From positions 1-21,385 of IMG/VR virus record IMGVR_UViG_3300033997_000160: a DNA stretch of 21,385 bases, one strand, 5' to 3'. Of the stretch, positions 7,069 through 12,869 are shown piece by piece. The notes beneath the pieces are model-generated. The model did no database searches. It saw nothing but the letters and a program-made list of their open reading frames with translations, and was not told where the DNA came from. The position numbers and the translations under genes were made by a program. Origin of the DNA: a virus. The stretch's first letter is position 1. The number at the start of each line of letters is the position of its first letter.

Positions 7069-7329
7069 ATGGCACACGCAGCCCAACACCAAGCACCGGC
7101 CGCGGCGCCGAAGCTGCTGTATCGAGTGCATGAAGCGCGGGAGGCCCTGGGCCTGTCGACAGCGACGATCTACCGGCTGTGTGCGCGCGGCGAGCTGGTC
7201 AAGGCGCCTATCGGTGGCACCAGGTCGGTGGGCATCACCGCGGCGTCGGTGAATGCTATGCTGGCGCGCATGTCACAGCCGGTCACCGAAGAGGCCGACG
7301 AACCCAGCACCCCCTCGGTGGGTAGCTAA
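7069..7329 (+). CDS. Excisionase-like helix-turn-helix protein
   Basis: The 86-residue product contains a MerR/excisionase-type helix-turn-helix over about residues 17-66: YRVHEAREALGLSTATIYRL, then ARGELVKAPIGGTRSVGIT. Such small proteins bind and bend attachment-site DNA to direct integrase toward excision. The ATG directly follows the methyltransferase stop and TGGAGG lies at 7056-7061. The integrase gene begins 264 bases downstream on the same strand, and the TGGGTAGC repeat set starts over the last codons of this gene. This supports a Xis role. An AlpA-like transcription regulator is the main alternative. Confidence 0.75.
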   Translation: MAHAAQHQAPAAAPKLLYRVHEAREALGLSTATIYRLCARGELVKAPIGGTRSVGITAASVNAMLARMSQPVTEEADEPSTPSVGS

Positions 7330-7340
7330 ATGGGTAGCCA
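7319..7340 (+). repeat. Left copy of 22-bp direct repeat
   Basis: This copy is TGGGTAGC, TAAA, TGGGTAGC, CA. It is the same as 7541-7562 except for the two bases at its eleventh and twelfth positions, and the two lie exactly 222 bp apart. It covers the excisionase stop codon. It may be a pair of integrase arm sites. Confidence 0.85.
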
Positions 7341-7471
7341 GGGGCAATTACCAGAACAAGAAAGCCCCGGAAACCCGCATCAGTCCTATATCTTGCAGAA
7401 CACACCCGAGCAATACGACATAATCTTGGTCTGATGCTCCGGACTTCTCACCACCTATCACCGCCCCTCTG

Positions 7472-7497
7472 AAAGCCGCATAAATCCTTGCGGCTTT
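7472..7497. terminator. Rho-independent terminator hairpin between excisionase and integrase genes
   Basis: A perfect 9-bp stem, AAAGCCGCA (7472-7480) with TGCGGCTTT (7489-7497), encloses an 8-base loop and is followed by GTTTCTT. The A/T ends allow it to work in both directions. It would end early-cassette transcripts before integrase, implying that integrase has its own promoter or depends on read-through. I could not identify a convincing promoter between 7340 and 7590. Confidence 0.75.
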
Positions 7498-7540
7498 GTT
7501 TCTTGGCTTCTCAGGCGTTATCCTCCCAGCTCACAAAAAA

Positions 7541-7562
7541 TGGGTAGCTAGGTGGGTAGCCA
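7541..7562 (+). repeat. Right copy of 22-bp direct repeat, forming a hairpin with 7572-7579
   Basis: This is the second copy of the repeat at 7319-7340. Its last TGGGTAGC (7553-7560) can pair with GCTACCCA at 7572-7579 in an 8-bp stem with an 11-base loop. The stem ends six bases before the GAGGGA ribosome site (7585-7590) of the integrase gene. Confidence 0.85.
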
Positions 7563-7593
7563 AACCGCCCAGCTACCCAAAACCGAGGGAACC

Positions 7594-8907
7594 ATGGCGA
7601 CCAAGCGTGTATTGCAGGGCCTCCTGACCGATGTACAGATCAAGAGCTGGATCCGCGCCGGCGCGCCCGTGGCCAAGTCCGACGGCGGCGGCCTGACCTT
7701 CACCCTTTCCAAGGCGGGCACCGCGGCCTGGGTGCTGCGCTACCGAATGCCCGGCCGGCGCGCCGAGGCCACCATCGGTAACTACCCGGATATCACCCTC
7801 GCCGAAGCGCGCAAGGAGGCCAGCCGGTTGCGCGCCATGATCGACGCCGGCAAAGACCCGGCCGCAGAGAAGCGCGAGGCCAAGCAGAAAGCCCGCGCCG
7901 CCAAGACCATCGATTGGCTGGCGGACGACTACCGCGCCAAGGTGCTGCGCCATCTGGCGCCCAACAGCCAGAAGCTGTACGAGCGCCAGCTGCGCCGGAT
8001 AGGGAAGGACTGGCGCGGCCGTGCCGTCGATGGTGTCGCGCCAGGCGACGTCATCGACCTGATCCGCAAGACGAAGGACGGATTCGCCACCGGCGCGGGC
8101 TGGCGCGAGACCGAGGCGCTGTACATCGTCACCCGCGAGATGTTCAAGCACGCCGCAGGCCAGCACATCATCCAGGTCAACCCAGCCGTGGGCATCAGCC
8201 TTGAATCCCTGATCGGCAAGCGCCCCAAAGCAAAAGTGCGCCTTATGCTGACCGACGACGAGCTGGCGGAGGTCATGCGCGCCGCCGGCATGAACCGTCA
8301 GAACCAGCTCAGCGTCTGGATCATCCTGGCCACCTGCGTGCGCGTGTCCGAATTCACCACCGCGCTGCGCGAGCATATCCGCGTCGACCAGCACACGGTG
8401 AAGCGCCTGGGCGCCGGCCTGTGGCATATACCGGCGTCCAAGACCGGGCCTGCAATGGACATCCCCCTGGCCCCGCCAGTCGTGGAATGGTTCCGCGAGC
8501 TCGACGCGCTGGCGCTGGACTCCCGCTACATCGTGCCGGCGCGATCGGTGGCGCGTCTGCGGAACGGCGGCGGTGATGCGCCTATAAACAAAGACGCGAT
8601 CTGGGGCGCCATCTGCTACTGGTTCGAGAATGCCACGCCCAACGTGCGGCCGTTCACCCCGCACGATCTGCGGTCGACCGCGAAATCGCACATGCGCGCC
8701 CTGGGCGTCGACCGCGACATTTCAGAGATGTGCCTGAACCACAAGCTCAAGGGCGTGGAGGGGATCTACGACCAGTACAGCTACTGGAAGGAGCGGCGCG
8801 AGGCGCTGGCGCTGTGGGCCGACCACCTGCTGGCGTGCCGCGGCGCGGACGTCGAGGCGGCTGGCACCGCCCGCAACGCCCTGGCCGCCCTGCGCGCCGC
8901 GTCTTGA
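7594..8907 (+). CDS. int: P4-type tyrosine integrase
   Basis: The 437-residue product has an N-terminal DUF4102-type arm-binding domain (about 5-95, with RYRMPGRRAEATIGNYPDITLAEAR in it), a core-binding region (about 105-200) and a catalytic domain. Likely catalytic residues are R250 in TCVRVSE, K283 in SKTGPAM, H357 and R360 in HDLR, H383 in LNHK and the nucleophile Y392 in GIYDQYSYWKERREAL. The usual TGxR is TCVR here. I start at ATG 7594, which has GAGGGA four bases upstream, not at the open GTG at 7552. It integrates and excises the phage at an att site, probably with the small helix-turn-helix protein upstream. Length and motif spacing are normal, so it should be active. Confidence 0.93.
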   Translation: MATKRVLQGLLTDVQIKSWIRAGAPVAKSDGGGLTFTLSKAGTAAWVLRYRMPGRRAEATIGNYPDITLAEARKEASRLRAMIDAGKDPAAEKREAKQKARAAKTIDWLADDYRAKVLRHLAPNSQKLYERQLRRIGKDWRGRAVDGVAPGDVIDLIRKTKDGFATGAGWRETEALYIVTREMFKHAAGQHIIQVNPAVGISLESLIGKRPKAKVRLMLTDDELAEVMRAAGMNRQNQLSVWIILATCVRVSEFTTALREHIRVDQHTVKRLGAGLWHIPASKTGPAMDIPLAPPVVEWFRELDALALDSRYIVPARSVARLRNGGGDAPINKDAIWGAICYWFENATPNVRPFTPHDLRSTAKSHMRALGVDRDISEMCLNHKLKGVEGIYDQYSYWKERREALALWADHLLACRGADVEAAGTARNALAALRAAS

Positions 8908-8943
8908 GCCGCCATATACTGGCCTTTCCCACGGGAGGCCCCT

Positions 8944-9606
8944 ATGTGCAGCCACTACCAGACCCTGAAGGACGCCGAGCTGCTGCTGAAGAAGTTCGGC
9001 GCGCCCAACAAGCCGGCGGGCGGCAAGTACGACATGTGGCCCGGCTACGACGGCGTCATTGTGCGCAGGCCGCTGGAACATGACGCCGGCGACGAGGCCG
9101 TGCCCGAGCGAGAGGCAGTCGTGGGCCGCTGGGGCATGATTCCGCCAGGCACGCCGGCGGCCAAGCTCCCCAGCGCAGGTAAAGTGCCCACGTTCAACGC
9201 GCGGTCTGAGACGGCACATAAGCTTTGGACGTTTCGGAATGCATGGGCGAAGGCCCAGCGCTGCATCATCCCAGCCGACGCGATCTTCGAACCCGACTGG
9301 CGGTCTGGCGCCGCAGTGGCCACCCGGTTCACCCGAGCTGATGGCGCGCCGCTGGGCATTGCCGGCCTGTGGGATCGCTGGCGCGACGCCGCTGGCCAGG
9401 TGCAGGAAAGCTACACCATGCTGACGATCAACGCCGACCAGGACCCGCTGTTCCGGGACTACCACCAGGCCGGCAAGGAAAAGCGCATGGTCGTCATCCT
9501 GCCGGAGGGCGCCTACGGCGACTGGCTCACCGCGCCGGCCGATGCGACACGGGATTTCTTGGTGCCCTTCCCTGCGGAAAAGCTGGTTGCAACCCCGATG
9601 AAATGA
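8944..9606 (+). CDS. SRAP (YedK/HMCES-type) abasic-site protein
   Basis: The 220-residue product belongs to the SOS-response-associated peptidase family. Key family features are present: Cys2 directly after Met1, which forms the covalent link to abasic sites in single-stranded DNA; Asn85 in FNARSET; Glu116 in IFEPDW; and a His174/KRMVVILP segment matching the usual HxRMPVIL. The family shields abasic sites in exposed single strands. The ATG has GGGAGG at 8933-8938. The gene lies 36 bases after integrase, followed by a small gene with a LexA-like operator. In a phage that makes much single-stranded DNA through its exonuclease, protection of damaged templates is a reasonable inferred role. Confidence 0.92.
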   Translation: MCSHYQTLKDAELLLKKFGAPNKPAGGKYDMWPGYDGVIVRRPLEHDAGDEAVPEREAVVGRWGMIPPGTPAAKLPSAGKVPTFNARSETAHKLWTFRNAWAKAQRCIIPADAIFEPDWRSGAAVATRFTRADGAPLGIAGLWDRWRDAAGQVQESYTMLTINADQDPLFRDYHQAGKEKRMVVILPEGAYGDWLTAPADATRDFLVPFPAEKLVATPMK

Positions 9607-9625
9607 CCCCGTTTTCTGCGGATTA

Positions 9626-9645
9626 CACTGTTCATCCAACCAGTG
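9626..9645 (+). promoter_or_regulatory. LexA-like operator (CTG-N10-CAG) before the small gene at 9655
   Basis: The 16-base core is CTGTTCATCCAACCAG at 9628-9643, within the inverted repeat ACACTG/CAGTGT. It fits the CTG-N10-CAG spacing of enterobacterial-type LexA boxes, which betaproteobacteria also use. It lies in the 48-base gap after the SRAP gene and ends 9-11 bases before the ATG. A TACACT (9624-9629) could be a -10 element covered by the repressor. No clear -35 is seen. Confidence 0.5.
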
Positions 9646-9654
9646 TTTTCCGCC

Positions 9655-9948
9655 ATGCCGTTCAAAGCCCCCCTCACCGCCGAGCAACTGCGCGCCATCC
9701 GCGAACGCCAGCCCTGGAACCCCGATGTGATCGCCCTGCTGTGGGAGATCAAGCGCCTGCGCGCGACGCTGCTGCGCCTGCACCAGGTGTCCGGCGACCT
9801 GAAGCGGCCCGCCAGCCTGATGGGCGAGATCTACGACGACCTGCTGGCCGGCCTGGCCGCCGAGCCCTGTGTGATCGAGCGTGACCGAGATACGGCCGAG
9901 CTGCTGGAAGAGCCTCGCAAGCTGCGCAAGGGCATGGCGCCGCGGTAA
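9655..9948 (+). CDS. Small helical protein of unknown function, possibly SOS-regulated
   Basis: The 97-residue product begins MPFKAPLTAEQLRAIRERQP, continues with a predicted helix DVIALLWEIKRLRATLLRLHQV and ends in a charged tail. I recall related small proteins next to SRAP genes in Burkholderiales, but know of no assigned function. An alternative GTG at 9643 lies inside the LexA-like site; neither start has a good Shine-Dalgarno sequence, so a short or nearly leaderless transcript from a promoter at the operator is possible. The gene ends 7 bases before the converging DUF2335 gene, with no terminator between. Confidence 0.65.
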   Translation: MPFKAPLTAEQLRAIRERQPWNPDVIALLWEIKRLRATLLRLHQVSGDLKRPASLMGEIYDDLLAGLAAEPCVIERDRDTAELLEEPRKLRKGMAPR

Positions 9949-9955
9949 TGGCGCG

Positions 9956-10504
9956 CTATGTATCAGTTTTGGTCGGCTTGCCGGCGGCCTTTTCGCCGCG
10001 AGTTGGCTCAACCCTTCGACGGATTGCCTGGACCATCCCAAGGACGGGGAGCGACACTAGGGCGACGGGGATGGCCCAGTACCAGCGAGACGTGACGCCG
10101 TAGATCAGGCCAACAATGGCGGTTGCTGCGGCCGCGAGTAGAGCAATGCACGAAACCACCGCCCCGAGTATCTGGCCGGTCTTATCGCTGGAAAAAACAC
10201 CATCGATGCGGCGCTGCTCTATGCCAGTCAGGGTTCTGCGGTGCGCTACGTCTGATTCGAGCTGCTGGCGTTCCATCTCGCGGCGATGAGCCGCCTCGCC
10301 TTCCGCCATAGTGATAATACGGTCGGCAGCACCTGGAGAAAGCTGGTCGTATTGGCGCAGCACCTCGGGATGAGGCAGCGGTCCCTGATGGATTTCCGCC
10401 TGCATCATGGTCTGGCGGCGCACCACCTCTGCGCCTTGCTGTTGCCCAGCTGGCCGCAAAGATGAAGGGGAACTTGGGCGGTGAGACGGCTTACCGCGAG
10501 CCAT
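9956..10504 (-). CDS. DUF2335 family membrane protein
   Basis: The 182-residue product matches the DUF2335 pattern: a soluble N-terminal part with GPLPHPEVLRQYDQLSPGAADRIITMAE (about 41-68), a charged helix AAHRREMERQQLESD, then two hydrophobic segments (about 111-137 and 142-160) and a basic C-terminal tail. This is a predicted inner-membrane protein with the N-terminal helix in the cytoplasm. The family is common in prophages and other mobile elements and has no established function. The ATG at 10504 overlaps the upstream gene by 14 bases; no ribosome site is obvious, so translation may depend on coupling. It is the last gene of the leftward block and faces the + strand SRAP pair, suggesting a cargo pair at the end of the lysis module. 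Confidence 0.8.
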   Translation of the reverse strand: MARGKPSHRPSSPSSLRPAGQQQGAEVVRRQTMMQAEIHQGPLPHPEVLRQYDQLSPGAADRIITMAEGEAAHRREMERQQLESDVAHRRTLTGIEQRRIDGVFSSDKTGQILGAVVSCIALLAAAATAIVGLIYGVTSRWYWAIPVALVSLPVLGMVQAIRRRVEPTRGEKAAGKPTKTDT

Positions 10505-10712
10505 TGTGACGCGCTATCGAACGGCCAAAGTCGTCGCCGATGCGGCGCACGTCGCTACGCAGCGCGTCGTTGGACGAACGCGCCGGGCGATACAGCGGAT
10601 TGATCTGAGGTTCTTGGACAGTCGGAGCCGAGTAGTTAGAGAACAGCGCCAGCGGAGCGGCTATGCCGCCCCAAAAACCGCCCCAGAAAGCCTTTCTGCT
10701 ACGCTTTTTCAT
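10491..10712 (-). CDS. Short single-span membrane protein of unknown function
   Basis: The 73-residue product starts MKKRSRKAFWGGFWGGIAAP, a positively charged start followed by one Gly/Trp-rich hydrophobic stretch up to about residue 25, then a polar helical tail. I chose the ATG at 10712 over an in-frame start at 10772 because it gives a classic membrane-anchor N-terminus. It overlaps the DUF2335 gene by 14 bases, so the two are probably made together. It could be a signal-anchored envelope protein, but I do not recognise it. Confidence 0.55.
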   Translation of the reverse strand: MKKRSRKAFWGGFWGGIAAPLALFSNYSAPTVQEPQINPLYRPARSSNDALRSDVRRIGDDFGRSIARHNGSR

Positions 10713-10755
10713 AGGTGTACCGATGTGTTCCGAGGGATCCGCATTGCACGAAAAC

Positions 10756-10801
10756 TGCCTCACAACAGGCAAAATATAGCAGATGCTAATATTTTTCGCG
10801 C
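10756..10801 (-). promoter_or_regulatory. AT-rich leader with possible promoter and weak hairpin
   Basis: The 119-base gap between the spanin genes and the small membrane protein contains the most AT-rich patch nearby. On the minus strand it has TATATT (10778-10773) as a possible -10, without a good -35. A 5-bp stem, TGCCT/AGGCA (10756-10771), is followed on the minus strand by GTTTT and might act as a weak terminator. Either use would separate the lysis genes from the DUF2335 pair. Confidence 0.25.
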
Positions 10802-10831
10802 CCCTTCGGTCTTATTTGGGGTCGCACTCAC

Positions 10832-11338
10832 CTACCGCCGCCACGCTTGGCACGCCTCCAGTTGCGCCGTTAGCCGCTGGATCCCGGCCCTGAGGGCGAA
10901 ATAATCCGATCGAGCAGCGGGATCAAGTTCGGCGCGGGCTCCATGATCCACGCCGGCGGCGGCGCTGGCTTCGGGCACTCCACGGCCGGCGGCGGTGCAG
11001 GCGGCACGGACGTGCAGCCGCTGGCGCCCAGCATCAACATCAGCCCGCAGGCCATCGTCTTGAATCTGCGCATTGCGCATCCCCCCATAGGCGGCCCACT
11101 CGGCACGCCCGTTCCGTTCGTTGATTTCCGCGACGTCCGCATGGCGCCGCGCCAGAATCTCGCGGGCTTGCCGCTGGCCCTCGGCCACCTCGTCCGCCCG
11201 TGCCGCGCGCTGCTCTGCCAGTTGCTCGCCGTAGCGCCAGCCCTGCACCGTCCATGCCACAACGCCGCCCACGACGGCCGCCGCCGCGTACCCGCGCCAA
11301 CCCGCGACCAGACCGGCGGCGCGCGCCAGGGCGGTCAC
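10832..11338 (-). CDS. Rz-like inner-membrane spanin subunit
   Basis: The 168-residue product has a short basic start, one membrane segment (about 17-33, YAAAAVVGGVVAWTVQGW) and a long periplasmic helical domain rich in Ala, Glu and Arg. This is the layout of i-spanins, which span the periplasm and help fuse inner and outer membranes in the last lysis step. The start is a GTG whose last two bases overlap the endolysin stop as GTGA (11338-11335); the longer open frame upstream lies within endolysin. The lipoprotein partner is encoded entirely within this gene in another frame. Sequence identity to named families is weak, so the call rests on topology, position and the nested partner. Confidence 0.82.
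   Translation of the reverse strand: MTALARAAGLVAGWRGYAAAAVVGGVVAWTVQGWRYGEQLAEQRAARADEVAEGQRQAREILARRHADVAEINERNGRAEWAAYGGMRNAQIQDDGLRADVDAGRQRLHVRAACTAAGRGVPEASAAAGVDHGARAELDPAARSDYFALRAGIQRLTAQLEACQAWRR
10870..11073 (-). CDS. Rz1-like outer-membrane lipoprotein spanin, nested in Rz
   Basis: The 67-residue product begins MRRFKTMACGLMLMLGASGC, a lipoprotein signal with the lipobox ending at Cys20. A Pro-rich mature part follows (TSVPPAPPPAVECPKPAPPP), typical of o-spanins. The gene lies entirely within the i-spanin gene, in a different minus-strand frame, as in lambda. The ATG at 11073 has GGGGGGA upstream at good spacing, and an in-frame ATG at 11088 is a weaker alternative. The mature protein would sit in the outer membrane and bind the Rz C-terminus. 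Confidence 0.85.
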   Translation of the reverse strand: MRRFKTMACGLMLMLGASGCTSVPPAPPPAVECPKPAPPPAWIMEPAPNLIPLLDRIISPSGPGSSG

Positions 11339-11826
11339 GGGCGCACCTCGGCGGCGGCCTGACGGTACAGCTCCGCCCAGGTCTGCGGATGCGGGCGACC
11401 GGGCCGCCAGGTGCGCAGGTACAACGCCCACCCCGCGTCCGCGTCGCCCACGGCCGGCAGCGGCTTCGGATCAGTCCACAGCAGCAGCCGCGCCACGCCG
11501 GCGGCCAGCACGTCGTCATACTCCAGCGCCGGGTAGATCGCGTCCGGGTCACAAACCACACTGCGGGCCTTGCACAAGGCCACCAAGTGGCCCTTGCTCG
11601 CCGCGTGCAGGAACACTCCCCACACGCCCCCACGGCTCGCGCGGGTGCCTTTCTCGAACTGCCAGAAGCCCCGCGCCGGCCCGCCGATCTGCTGGCGGTG
11701 CGTGAATCGACTTTCCTGCAGGCCAATCGCCAACAGCATGACGCGCGCCGCCGGCGTGTCCATGCGCGTCGGCAGCAGCGCCAGCGCCGGGCTGATGGCG
11801 CCAGAAACGATGGTATCGATGGTCAT
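11335..11826 (-). CDS. Phage endolysin, lysozyme/transglycosylase-like
   Basis: The 163-residue product has the lysozyme-superfamily pattern QESRF (likely catalytic Glu38) followed by HRQQIGGPARGFWQFE (43-58), where GFWQFE corresponds to the glycine/aromatic strand after the catalytic Glu in transglycosylase-like enzymes. I recall this type as a phage lysozyme or hypothetical lysis protein in Burkholderiales phages. It has no clear Sec signal peptide, so holin-dependent release is expected. Its ATG overlaps the preceding stop as ATGA (11826-11823), and its own stop overlaps the Rz start, so the lysis genes form one coupled operon. Confidence 0.78.
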   Translation of the reverse strand: MTIDTIVSGAISPALALLPTRMDTPAARVMLLAIGLQESRFTHRQQIGGPARGFWQFEKGTRASRGGVWGVFLHAASKGHLVALCKARSVVCDPDAIYPALEYDDVLAAGVARLLLWTDPKPLPAVGDADAGWALYLRTWRPGRPHPQTWAELYRQAAAEVRP

Positions 11827-12101
11827 AGGGTCGGTTTCCTGATGTGCTTTGCCGTCACCGCGGCGACGTAAAAGGCAGCGGACGCGGCAAGCGCGGCATC
11901 ACCGGCACTGGCCCAACCCGCCATGAAGATCCGGCAAGCCGCGCCGGTGGCGGTCAAGCTGACAGCGGCCAGGCCGATCCGCTCGAAAGTGGTGTCCTTG
12001 ATGGCGCGCGAGAAGACAGCCAGCACGGCGCCGCCGGCGACGATGAGCCAGCTGACGAACGCCAGCACGGCCCACAAGGTCAAGTAGATGGTGCTGTCCA
12101 T
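11823..12101 (-). CDS. Small three-span membrane protein, possible second holin or antiholin
   Basis: The 92-residue product has hydrophobic segments at about 6-30 (LTLWAVLAFVSWLIVAGGAV is part of it), 42-62 and 68-84, and a short basic C-terminus KHIRKPTL. I start at ATG 12101, which directly follows the upstream gene. Position between a holin-like gene and endolysin, coupled to the latter by a 4-base overlap, suggests a holin or antiholin. The sequence itself shows only that it is a membrane protein. Confidence 0.65.
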   Translation of the reverse strand: MDSTIYLTLWAVLAFVSWLIVAGGAVLAVFSRAIKDTTFERIGLAAVSLTATGAACRIFMAGWASAGDAALAASAAFYVAAVTAKHIRKPTL

Positions 12102-12102
12102 A

Positions 12103-12411
12103 TCACGCCCCTTTGCCGCGCACGCGGTCAATCACTGCCTGCCACAGGGCGCCGATGGGCGCCGCCTGCACGGCCTCCCACCCTCGCGACACGATGGCCA
12201 TGCCGAACATGCCGGTCAGAAAGCCGGCCAGGCCTTCCGGGATGCCCAGCAGCAGGGACAGGTAGGGAGAGGCGTAATAGGCCACCAGCGAGCCGCTGGC
12301 GGCCATGCTCAGGCGCGCCGGCCACGATCCCTGCAGGTAGCGCATGGACACGGCCGCGCCCAGCACGCCGGCGAACTTTGCCGCGAAGGCGTCGAAGTCT
12401 TGGATGTTCAA
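12103..12411 (-). CDS. LydA/holin-like membrane protein with TTG start
   Basis: The 102-residue product has an N-terminal amphipathic helix (NIQDFDAFAAKFAGVLGA), then two or three hydrophobic segments (about 33-52, 55-76) and a basic C-terminus RVRGKGA. This fits the type of small phage holin often annotated as LydA or holin superfamily III, which forms the inner-membrane lesion for endolysin release. The start codon is TTG (12411-12409), supported by AGGGGA (12422-12417) five bases upstream; there is no in-frame ATG until about residue 23. It is the first gene after a strong terminator, so it needs a promoter in 12412-12470 or antitermination. Confidence 0.7.
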   Translation of the reverse strand: MNIQDFDAFAAKFAGVLGAAVSMRYLQGSWPARLSMAASGSLVAYYASPYLSLLLGIPEGLAGFLTGMFGMAIVSRGWEAVQAAPIGALWQAVIDRVRGKGA

Positions 12412-12428
12412 GCGGGTCCCCTAGAGGC

Positions 12429-12454
12429 GAAAAAAAGCCCGCGCGCGGCGGGCT
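12429..12454 (-). terminator. Rho-independent terminator between the tail fibre and lysis genes
   Basis: On the minus strand AGCCCGC (12454-12448) pairs with GCGGGCT (12442-12436) around a 5-base loop, and a run of seven T follows (12436-12430). It lies 17 bases after the stop of the last tail gene and 18 bases before the holin start, separating the tail and lysis transcripts. Confidence 0.85.
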
Positions 12455-12470
12455 ACGGTGCAGAGGCAAA

Positions 12471-12869
12471 CTACTTGGTTGACGCGATGGTGAAGAGCTG
12501 GTCCAGTTGCTCCTCCGTCCCCCCCAGTTGCTGCCACAGTGCAGCCAGGAACGCATTGGTCCGCTCCCAGGTATCGGCTTCATACTCGATCTGCGCCGCT
12601 CGGCGGTCTGTAGGATCTGCGATACCGTTGATCGCATCTTCAACCGCATCAATCCGGCCGACTTCGAGCAGTGCCAGACGCCCCTGGCGCCGCGTCACCG
12701 CCTGCGGTACGAAGGGTTTCTGAGTCCACGTACCGTCCGCTTGTGCGACGTAATCGGGTGCCGGGCGCTCGCCCTGCATCTCGATCCAGCCGTCGGGCCC
12801 ATCGGCGCCGACATGCTGCATATAGCCGCCCACCGCGGCGAAGACCTTGAGAGTTACCTGAGCGCTCAT
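12471..12869 (-). CDS. Tail fibre-associated small protein (possible fibre chaperone)
   Basis: The 132-residue product starts MSAQVTLKVFAAVGGYMQHVG, has a central segment resembling short fibre-assembly proteins (WIEMQGERPAPDYVAQADGTW), and ends in an acidic helical region with RIDAVEDAINGIADPTDRRAAQIEYEADTWER. I recall this helical ending in many proteins encoded just after phage fibre genes. The ATG overlaps the fibre gene stop as ATGA (12869-12866) and AAAGGAG precedes it. A role in folding or assembly of the neighbouring fibre is inferred from position. Confidence 0.72.
   Translation of the reverse strand: MSAQVTLKVFAAVGGYMQHVGADGPDGWIEMQGERPAPDYVAQADGTWTQKPFVPQAVTRRQGRLALLEVGRIDAVEDAINGIADPTDRRAAQIEYEADTWERTNAFLAALWQQLGGTEEQLDQLFTIASTK

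Larger units (their letters stand above)
7319..7579. other. Candidate phage attachment site (attP) with arm-type repeats
   Basis: Two TGGGTAGC octamers lie at 7319-7326 and 7331-7338, two more at 7541-7548 and 7553-7560, and one inverted copy at 7572-7579. They flank a segment of about 200 bp without a gene, between an excisionase-like and an integrase gene. The overall span of about 260 bp and the arms-core-arms arrangement match attP sites of lambda-type integrases. The core is not identified: no tRNA 3' end is visible. The central part holds the inverted pair GCATCAG (7377-7383)/CTGATGC (7431-7437) and a terminator hairpin. The assignment is inference from layout. Confidence 0.5.

Noticed and set aside
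7340-7540. tRNA gene or tRNA 3' fragment as attachment core
   Set aside because: I found no T-loop consensus (GTTCRA) or cloverleaf on either strand.
9949-9956. Terminator between the converging genes at 9948 and 9956
   Set aside because: The gap is only seven bases and no stem with a T-run spans it.
8722-10041. 439-codon minus-strand ORF
   Set aside because: It is antisense to the integrase end, SRAP and the small gene; no domain is visible in its translation.
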